Shown here: one piece after another, positions 58,409 to 64,000 of the stretch
Layout of the letters: each line of letters begins with the position of its first letter
How positions within the stretch are numbered: position 1 is the stretch's first letter
From: Algoriphagus sp. AGSA1
Lineage (GTDB): Bacteria; Bacteroidota; Bacteroidia; Cytophagales; Cyclobacteriaceae
Length of the DNA: 64,000 nucleotides
Assembly: GCF_021390545.1 (NCBI RefSeq)
Contig: NZ_JAJUWR010000028.1
Span: 27,457 to 91,456, forward strand
Direction of reading: 5' to 3'
Notes under the pieces: generated by a model
The model's database searches: none
Told to the model about the DNA's origin: nothing
Seen by the model: only the letters and a program-made list of their open reading frames with translations
Made by a program: the position numbers and the translations under genes

Positions 58409-60340
58409 CTATTCCTGAATCTCTATCACCTTAAATTCAGTCCTTCTGTTTACCTGATGCTCCTCTTCTGTAGTAGCATTCTCTATGATCAACTGGCTTT
58501 CGCCATATCCTTTGGCAACTAATCTATCTGCGGAGATCCCCTGTGACACGATGTAATCCACTGCAGACTGTGCTCTTCGCTGCGACAGATCCTGATTATA
58601 TGCATCAGATGATCTATCATCGGTATGGGAACTGAGTTCTATTCTGATTGAAGGATTATCCTTCAGTATCTGTACCAGTTTATCAAGCTCTAGCGCCGCA
58701 TCAGGCCTGATTTCCGCCTTATCCAGATCGTAATAGATATTTTCCAAAACTATAGATCTATCCAAAACCAGCTGGTCCAAGACTATAGTAGTATCCAAGG
58801 TAATGTTCGTGACATCCTGAACCAACGTGGATACATCAGGGGTTTTGCCTCTGGTGGTGTATGTTATAGACTTAGAGAAATAGCCAGTTTTTGATGCGAT
58901 TATAGAAAAGTCGGCATCGGGGGCAAGTGTGAACCGAACCCTCCCATTGGAATTGGAGAAATCACCTCCGGCTTGTTTATTAAGACTGTCGTATAGCACT
59001 ACCCTGGTCTGCTCCAATACTGCATCATCTTCTCCCGCTACCCGCTGCTTGGTATATACGTTCAGCAATACATTGATGATTTTCGGTTTAGGGGTTTTGT
59101 CCTCAAAGAAATAGATATCATCATCACCTACTCCGCCTTCCCGGTTGGAAGATATAAAGCCTGCTTTTGGATACTCCGTAAAGAAGATGCCAAAATCATC
59201 ATTTATGCTGTTAAAGTTCTCTCCAAGATTCCGGATTACTTTAGTTCCGGATTCGTCATTTTCCGCTACAAAAAGATCCAGCTTGCCAAATCCCGGGTGC
59301 CCGTCAGAAGAAAAGAACAACTTCCCATCAGCCATAGGTCTTGGAAACAACTCATTTCCGGGAGTATTGATAGTCGGCCCTAAGTTGACCGGATTACCAA
59401 AGTCAGAATTAGCCAATCTTGTCGCTTTGTACAGATCGATCCCACCATATCCTCCCGGACGATTTGAGGCAAAGTAAAGCTCATTTCCATCAGGACTGAA
59501 AGCTGGGGTGGAATTCCACCAGGTTTCGTCCTCGTTCACCGGTAGCCAGATCGGTTGGGTAAAACCTCCACCCCGAAAGTAGGATGCAAATAGAGCTGTT
59601 TCAGGTAGATCTTTGTCGGATGTAGAATTGCCTCTGGCATAAATAATGGTATTCCCGTCAGGGCTGATGGCTATTGCAGCCTGATTGAGACCTTCTTCAT
59701 TTTTAAACTCCGGCAGCGCTTGGGCCCCACTGACATCTACGCGCAGCCCTTCAGCTCTGGCGCGGAACAATTTGGTATAGGGAGATCCATCTGCAGGATA
59801 AATCCCACTTGCCTGACGGCCTGAAGTGAAATACAGAAAATCCTCACTGATCACAGGTGCATAATCAGGGCCAGCAGTATTGAGGTCTTTGAAATTCGCC
59901 AACACATGATTTGGCCAGTAATTCTCTATACCTTGGGATAATTTGATGGATTCCAACTGCCGCTGAGTTTCTGCCAGGTAAGACTCATCCTGTGTATAGT
60001 CCTTGGCCTTTTCAAAAGCCTCTCTAGCTTCATCTTTCTTATCCAGGGCCTTCAGACTCAATCCTAGCCGGTAATAACTTTCGAAAGTAGGCTCCTCTTC
60101 TATCAGTTTTTGATAATACGGAGCGGCATTTTCTATTCTGTTGGAAAGCCTGTAACTCTCAGCCACGACCTGATTTGCTTCCCTGTTGTCGGGATCCTCA
60201 GCTAAAATCTGGGAAAAGGTATTGATGGCATACTGGTATTGCCCAGAAAGAAACTGGTCGTTTCCTTTTTCCTGAAGGCTTTTGCATGAGCTCACTCCCA
60301 CCAGGAGTAGAAGACAAATCCACAAAAAATGGTTTTTCAT
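58409..60340 (-). CDS. OmpA-family lipoprotein of PorE architecture (TPR, beta-propeller, OmpA)
   Basis: A 643-residue lipoprotein (signal ending in VSSC). Domain order: TPR repeats (about 25-130; LSGQYQYAINTFSQILAEDPDN), PD40/WD40-like propeller repeats (about 145-410; ISPDGNTIIYARG, FSPDGNELYFASNRPGGYGG, FFSSDGHPGFGKLD), a carboxypeptidase-regulatory-like beta domain (about 420-510) and a C-terminal OmpA peptidoglycan-binding domain (about 535-640; HTDDRSSDAYNQDLSQRRAQSAVDYI). This is the layout of PorE, which anchors the type IX secretion complex to peptidoglycan. Similar lipoproteins outside T9SS exist, so the role is inferred. Confidence 0.82.
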   Translation of the reverse strand: MKNHFLWICLLLLVGVSSCKSLQEKGNDQFLSGQYQYAINTFSQILAEDPDNREANQVVAESYRLSNRIENAAPYYQKLIEEEPTFESYYRLGLSLKALDKKDEAREAFEKAKDYTQDESYLAETQRQLESIKLSQGIENYWPNHVLANFKDLNTAGPDYAPVISEDFLYFTSGRQASGIYPADGSPYTKLFRARAEGLRVDVSGAQALPEFKNEEGLNQAAIAISPDGNTIIYARGNSTSDKDLPETALFASYFRGGGFTQPIWLPVNEDETWWNSTPAFSPDGNELYFASNRPGGYGGIDLYKATRLANSDFGNPVNLGPTINTPGNELFPRPMADGKLFFSSDGHPGFGKLDLFVAENDESGTKVIRNLGENFNSINDDFGIFFTEYPKAGFISSNREGGVGDDDIYFFEDKTPKPKIINVLLNVYTKQRVAGEDDAVLEQTRVVLYDSLNKQAGGDFSNSNGRVRFTLAPDADFSIIASKTGYFSKSITYTTRGKTPDVSTLVQDVTNITLDTTIVLDQLVLDRSIVLENIYYDLDKAEIRPDAALELDKLVQILKDNPSIRIELSSHTDDRSSDAYNQDLSQRRAQSAVDYIVSQGISADRLVAKGYGESQLIIENATTEEEHQVNRRTEFKVIEIQE

Positions 60341-60380
60341 GTGAAAGGGTAATTGACGATCTATTCTGAATATTACTAAA

Positions 60381-60869
60381 TTAATTTGGAAAGTATCGAT
60401 TCATCCAGCTATTCCCTGCTAAAATCCACACACTATCCAAGTCTTTTTTGCTTTTCACCAAGGGATTGATCACCAGCGTCTGCGAATCTATCTCCCCTGA
60501 AGTGACTTTTGACTTGATCCCTAGTGCTGAAGTTACGTTGATTTTTCCCGAATCGGACCTGAAAGTGACTTTCCCCTGATCCGTAATGTTGGTCCCCAGT
60601 TCATTTTCCAACTCCCGGAGCATTCTTACCGAGCTATCTATAGAGCACCCGCTAGCTCCCAAACCTGATTCATCCACGGCTAATAGTATCACGTGGGCAC
60701 CCAATATCTTAAAAGATGTAGGCATACTGTTGCCATGCGTATTCCACGACTGGCAGAATGCGGATAGTTTTTTGGTGATCAGATCCTTTTCGTTTTCCGA
60801 AAATTGGCGCTCTGACTGGTAAATCCAAACACGGGAATCGTCTGGCAAATCTTTAAATTCGACGTACAT
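60381..60869 (-). CDS. Conserved Bacteroidota protein of unknown function
   Basis: A 162-residue soluble protein beginning MYVEFKDLPDDSRVWIYQSER. Similar proteins are widespread in Bacteroidota and often carry the label 'ABC transporter ATPase', which the sequence does not support: there is no Walker A, signature or Walker B. The pattern KLSAFCQSWNTHGN, then ILLAVDESGLGASGCSIDSSVRMLREL, suggests a ferredoxin-like or beta-alpha domain. It lies 40 bases upstream of the PorE-like gene in the same direction and may be co-transcribed. Function unknown. Confidence 0.78.
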   Translation of the reverse strand: MYVEFKDLPDDSRVWIYQSERQFSENEKDLITKKLSAFCQSWNTHGNSMPTSFKILGAHVILLAVDESGLGASGCSIDSSVRMLRELENELGTNITDQGKVTFRSDSGKINVTSALGIKSKVTSGEIDSQTLVINPLVKSKKDLDSVWILAGNSWMNRYFPN

Positions 60870-60893
60870 AGTTTATTGATACTTTATGGCAAA

Positions 60894-60926
60894 GAAAAAC
60901 CCTTTCTACCTAACGGCAAAAAGGGT
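60894..60926 (-). terminator. Terminator after the Fe-S module
   Basis: On the minus strand ACCCTTT (60926-60920) pairs with AAAGGGT (60905-60899), 7 bp, followed by a T-run. It lies about 24 bases past the stop codon of the 60950-61741 gene. Confidence 0.7.
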
Positions 60927-60949
60927 CAAATTGATTCAACGGATAAACA

Positions 60950-61741
60950 TCAAATGCCCATGTCTTTGGCAATCATCTCTGCCAAGTCATACACCTTTAC
61001 TTCTGCCTCCTTCTCCTTGTTTTTCACACCATCTGTCATCATAGTAAGACAGAAAGGGCAGCCCACCGCTATGGCGCTTGCCCCTGTGGCCAAGGCTTCT
61101 TCCGTGCGCTCCACGTTGATGTCTTTTTTTCCCGGCTCTGGTTCTTTGAACATCTGCGCCCCACCTGCACCACAGCAGAGGCCTTTGGTCTTGCACCGCT
61201 TCATTTCCACCAGTTCCACATCCAGTGCTTTGATGACTTCCCGGGGAGCTTCGTACACGTTATTTGCCCTTCCCAAATAACAGGAATCGTGAAAAGTAAT
61301 CTTCTTGCCCTTAAATTCACCTCCACCTTTCAGGGCTACTTTCCCTTCATTTATGAGTTGTTGGAGGAATTGGGAGTGGTGAATGACTTCGTAAGTTCCA
61401 CCTAAAGCCGGGTATTCGTTTTTAATGGTATTGAAGCAGTGAGGACAAGCAGTGACTACTTTTTTGATGTTATACCCATTCATCACCTGAATATTCGCGA
61501 CTGCCTGCATCTGAAAGAGGAATTCGTTGCCTGCGCGCCTGGCCGGATCACCGGTACAGGCTTCTTCGGGGCCCAGCACGGCAAAGCTTACTCCCACTTT
61601 ATTCAGGATTTTCACAAAGGCCTGGGTTACGGCTTTATATCTATCATCAAACGAGCCTGCACATCCCACCCAAAACAATACTTCAGGGCTTTCTCCTTTA
61701 CCGGCCAGCTCGGCCATAGTTGGTACTTTATATGTTGACAT
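60950..61741 (-). CDS. CCG-domain (Fe-S)-binding oxidoreductase subunit
   Basis: A 263-residue protein with two CCG (cysteine-rich) domains like heterodisulfide reductase HdrB/HdrD and GlpC/LutA. Cysteine motifs: VLFWVGCAGSFDD and TACPHCFNTI for the first, and HDSCYLGR, LCCGAGGAQMF and GCPFCLTM for the second. Such domains hold unusual 4Fe-4S clusters for electron transfer. The membrane Fe-S subunit at 61877 lies upstream in the same direction, so the pair is a two-subunit module. The electron acceptor is not known. Confidence 0.9.
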   Translation of the reverse strand: MSTYKVPTMAELAGKGESPEVLFWVGCAGSFDDRYKAVTQAFVKILNKVGVSFAVLGPEEACTGDPARRAGNEFLFQMQAVANIQVMNGYNIKKVVTACPHCFNTIKNEYPALGGTYEVIHHSQFLQQLINEGKVALKGGGEFKGKKITFHDSCYLGRANNVYEAPREVIKALDVELVEMKRCKTKGLCCGAGGAQMFKEPEPGKKDINVERTEEALATGASAIAVGCPFCLTMMTDGVKNKEKEAEVKVYDLAEMIAKDMGI

Positions 61742-61876
61742 GATTTAGAATTACGATTTACGATATTGGATTTACGAGGCCATCGTCATAATTGATTTTT
61801 TCCCTGAAATCTGAACCTCATAGCATTTTTTACTTATTCAGCCTACTGAAAACTGAGACTGACCACTGATAACTGA

Positions 61877-63211
61877 TCACTTTATATCTTCTTCTTTCAC
61901 TTTCTCCGCCCAATTGAACCTATCCTGAGGGCTGAATTTCCATGGGGAGAAACTGGTTTCCATATTTTGGAACATGGCATTCCATTGTGCCGGGGTTCCG
62001 GATTCTTCCATTGCCACATACCTTCTCATCTCCAAAATAATGGCCAGAGGATCAATATTCACAGGGCAGGCTTCCACACATGCATTGCAACTGGTACAGG
62101 CATTCAGTTCTTCTTTGGTAATATAGTCTCCCAAAAGAGACTTGCCATCTTCTAGGCCTTTTCCCCCAACATCCAGACTTTTGCCCACTTCCTCTGCTCT
62201 ATCCCGCACATCCATCATGATTTTTCTCGGGGAGAGCTTCTTCCCTGTAATGTTTGCAGGGCACTCCGCAGTACATCTTCCGCATTCCGTACAGGAAAAA
62301 GCATTCATAATATTGATCCAGCTCAAGTCATTGATATCTTTTGCTCCAAACCTAGCTATCTCCATAGGGGCATCAGTGGGAGCTTCAGATGGTATACCCA
62401 GCATCATATTTACTTCATTAGTGACCGCCGGCATGTTTTCCATCTGTCCCTTAGGCTTCAATCGAGTATACCAAGTATTGGGGAAAGCCAAGAAGATATG
62501 TAAATGCTTAGAATAAGTCACATAAATAGCAAAAGCCAATATCCCTACGATGTGAAACCACCATGCCGCCCGCTCCAGGAACACCAGGAATCCCGAACTC
62601 ATCTGCTCAAAAACGGGGCGTACAAGTCCGCTGAAGAAAAGACTATCTACTGTGATGTAATTACCCACGCCTCTTGAGGCCAATATCTGATCTGCCGCAT
62701 TCATCGTGAGGATAGCAATCATTAGCACAATTTCTATCACCAAAATTATATTGGCATCCATCGCCGGCCAGCCTTTCAAATCAGGCTGGGCTAACCTAGG
62801 CACCTTCACCACATTTCTGCGAACCAAAAAAACCACACAGGATAAAAGAACCGTCACTGCCAGAAACTCAAAAATATTCATCGCCACCACATAGGCGCCT
62901 CCCAGAAAAGGGGCAAATAATCTATGGCCCCCTATAACTCCATCCACGACAAACTCCAGCACTTCGAGATTGATCACCAAAAATCCCACATATACAAAGA
63001 AGTGCAGAAATGCCGGAATAAATCGCTTGAACATCTTTTGCTGACCAAATGCCACCAACAGCATAGCCTTCCATCGCTTGCCCGGCTGGTCATTACGCGC
63101 TTCGGGCTTACCCAAAAGAATATTTCTACGCAGGACTCTGACTCGTCTGATCAAAAAGAAGCCTGTAGCTATCAAAATGATCAAAAATATAAGTTGTGGT
63201 AAAAAGCTCAT
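61877..63211 (-). CDS. Membrane-bound 4Fe-4S electron-transfer protein
   Basis: A 444-residue protein with about five to six N-terminal membrane segments (a heme-b-binding-like NarI-type region) followed by a cytoplasmic domain with two 4Fe-4S ferredoxin motifs: CTECGRCTAECP and CTSCNACVEACP (about 305-395). The layout is HdrC/HdrE-like fusion found in Bacteroidota with an adjacent CCG subunit. Together the two probably pass electrons between quinone and a soluble partner. First gene of the module, just downstream of the minus-strand side of the tRNA promoter region. Confidence 0.88.
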   Translation of the reverse strand: MSFLPQLIFLIILIATGFFLIRRVRVLRRNILLGKPEARNDQPGKRWKAMLLVAFGQQKMFKRFIPAFLHFFVYVGFLVINLEVLEFVVDGVIGGHRLFAPFLGGAYVVAMNIFEFLAVTVLLSCVVFLVRRNVVKVPRLAQPDLKGWPAMDANIILVIEIVLMIAILTMNAADQILASRGVGNYITVDSLFFSGLVRPVFEQMSSGFLVFLERAAWWFHIVGILAFAIYVTYSKHLHIFLAFPNTWYTRLKPKGQMENMPAVTNEVNMMLGIPSEAPTDAPMEIARFGAKDINDLSWINIMNAFSCTECGRCTAECPANITGKKLSPRKIMMDVRDRAEEVGKSLDVGGKGLEDGKSLLGDYITKEELNACTSCNACVEACPVNIDPLAIILEMRRYVAMEESGTPAQWNAMFQNMETSFSPWKFSPQDRFNWAEKVKEEDIK

Positions 63212-63267
63212 AGTGACGTTATTAGCGTGTTTTTCGGGTTTTAATCAATATTTTTTTCTAAAATGGC

Positions 63268-63297
63268 TTGCTTCAAATATCCAAATACCTACCTTTG
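63268..63297 (+). promoter_or_regulatory. Bacteroidota promoter of tRNA-Phe
   Basis: TTG at 63268-63270 and TACCTTTG at 63290-63297 are separated by exactly 19 bases, a full match to the Bacteroidota promoter (TTG-N19-TAnnTTTG). The start of transcription would be about 10 bases before the mature tRNA. Confidence 0.75.
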
Positions 63298-63314
63298 CAT
63301 CACTTTACAAACAA

Positions 63315-63387
63315 GGTGATATAGCTCAGTTGGTAGAGCATCGGACTGAAAATCCGTGAGTCGGTGGTTCGAGTCCACTTATCACCA
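63315..63387 (+). tRNA. tRNA-Phe (GAA)
   Basis: A 73-base tRNA. Acceptor GGTGATA (63315-63321) pairs with TATCACC (63380-63386), discriminator A at 63387, no encoded CCA. D stem GCTC/GAGC, anticodon loop CTGAAAA with anticodon GAA (63348-63350), T stem GGTGG/CCACT with T-loop TTCGAGT. The first anticodon-stem pair (T41-T57 in local numbering) is a mismatch; the other four pair. It has its own promoter and terminator. Confidence 0.97.
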
Positions 63388-63390
63388 CAA

Positions 63391-63417
63391 GCCATGAATG
63401 TCTTCATGGCTTTTTTT
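63391..63417 (+). terminator. Terminator of tRNA-Phe
   Basis: GCCATGAA (63391-63398) and TTCATGGC (63403-63410) form an 8-bp perfect stem with loop TGTC, followed by seven T residues. Confidence 0.9.
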
Positions 63418-63794
63418 ATGCCCATATCGAACCACAAAGGGCTCAAAGATTTCACTGAGGACACAATTCCATATTCTGAACCAAAAACCAGAACAATCCC
63501 CCCTCCTTTTTTCTCGTTTGTATATCCTCTATCCATTTAGTGTTGAGATTTCTTTAATGCAAGAAACTGAATCATTTTTTGAACGCCGGTATGCAAATTA
63601 ATAAATAGTCGGCATGCATACTATTTCCATCTGTAATTTAGAAGCAATTTACGCCGGCCATCCCGCACAGCCAAAACCTTAAACAGTTGACAATCTTTAC
63701 TTCCTCTATTAAACAAGGTGAATTAAAAATATCTATCTTTTTTCACACTAACTGTAACATTTGTCAATCCCATGCATTATCGCAGTAAATGAAG
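63418..63794. other. Intergenic, no gene seen
   Basis: About 375 bases with no ORF of coding character. A stretch reading accacaaagggctcaaagatttcac (positions 63436-63460) is of the AT/purine-rich type common in Bacteroidota spacers. No RNA gene or clear promoter was seen. Confidence 0.4.
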
Positions 63795-63995
63795 TCATTT
63801 TTTGAAGCACATATCTGGCCGCAAAGAGGCAGGCTCTACCGGCTCGGGTATCTCTGGGTCAGGGACAGAGCCCGGATCAGCCGGAATAGCTGGGGAGCTG
63901 GTTATTTTAAGCATAGATATTTGATAGTCTGAACAGGAAGAATTCAATGTTGGTGACACCTCTGAACTGAGCCCTGAATGCCTTGATTTTTGCAT
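63795..63995 (-). CDS. Partial proline-rich hypothetical protein at the window edge
   Basis: A 66-residue reading frame ending at 63795, with a Pro/Glu/Asp-rich segment (PAIPADPGSVPDPEIPEPVEP) after a serine-rich start. An ATG is at 63995, but the frame is open to the window edge, so it may be the C-terminus of a longer gene. I cannot name it; low-complexity tails like this occur in secreted or surface proteins. Confidence is low. Confidence 0.35.
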   Translation of the reverse strand: MQKSRHSGLSSEVSPTLNSSCSDYQISMLKITSSPAIPADPGSVPDPEIPEPVEPASLRPDMCFKK

Positions 63996-64000
63996 TGAAT

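Noticed and set aside
60381..60869. ABC transporter ATPase label often given to this family
   Set aside because: No Walker A, Walker B or signature motif is present.

Overview
The window is a stretch of a Bacteroidota chromosome, most likely from order Cytophagales (Cyclobacteriaceae or Algoriphagus-like). This is inferred from gene content and promoter style, not from a database match. The evidence is a PorT homologue and a PorE-architecture lipoprotein (type IX secretion components found only in this phylum), DUF5606, DUF3810 and NRDE-type proteins typical of the group, many lipoproteins with short lipoboxes, and several promoters of the Bacteroidota type (TTG, about 19 bases, TAnnTTTG). 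No phage, insertion sequence or CRISPR array is visible. The region is dense, ordinary core genome with a few lineage-specific loci.

Layout. 1-5700: phospholipid genes (psd, cdsA) with a glutamate-type dehydrogenase, a CPBP protease, a DUF2007 protein and divergent dusB. 5800-9100: a DUF4143 ATPase with palindromic upstream repeats, a DMT exporter and a degenerate M23-like protein. 9440-15200, all minus strand: DUF3810, NifU-type Fe-S carrier, ThuA, VanX-type dipeptidase and SDR (overlapping), porT and ubiE/menG (overlapping). 15300-18560, plus strand: engB, DUF5606, small hypotheticals and a sugar isomerase/epimerase-like enzyme. 18860-21700: rnhA, marC, class V aminotransferase, aroQ. 21830-23570: a decayed VapB antitoxin relic, xerD and a thioredoxin-like protein. 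23590-33400: a LytS/LytTR-type two-component pair with TPR sensor, lipoproteins, an alpha/beta-hydrolase lacking its serine, a TonB-dependent receptor, purine nucleoside phosphorylase and an FMN reductase.

33402-48811 is a complete division and cell wall (dcw) cluster on the minus strand, transcribed mraZ-rsmH-ftsL-ftsI-murE-mraY-murD-ftsW-murG-murC-ftsQ-ftsA-ftsZ. Most junctions overlap or abut. It makes lipid II (MurE, MurD, MurC, MraY, MurG), polymerises it at the septum (FtsW, FtsI) and builds the Z-ring (FtsZ, FtsA, FtsQ, FtsL). Upstream of mraZ are four contiguous 10-bp repeats that look like the MraZ operator, overlapping a Bacteroidota -7 element.

49277-63211 holds csbD, a ligase-associated exonuclease/ATP-dependent ligase operon, a BlaI/M56 (BlaR1-like) pair whose M56 protein carries seven 18-residue repeats and whose regulator gene is preceded by three identical-format dyads, an old yellow enzyme, NRDE and YpdA proteins, the PorE-like lipoprotein, and a two-gene Fe-S electron-transfer module. 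A tRNA-Phe(GAA) with its own promoter and terminator lies at 63315-63387, and the right edge has a partial proline-rich ORF.

The most interesting items are the MraZ box array, the three TACGA-N6-TCGTA operators with the repeat-bearing M56 sensor, the vapB relic, the probable non-canonical start of murG, and three enzymes with lost catalytic residues (DUF4143 ATPase, alpha/beta-hydrolase, M23-like protein). I did not find a clearly new multi-gene defence or mobile system.
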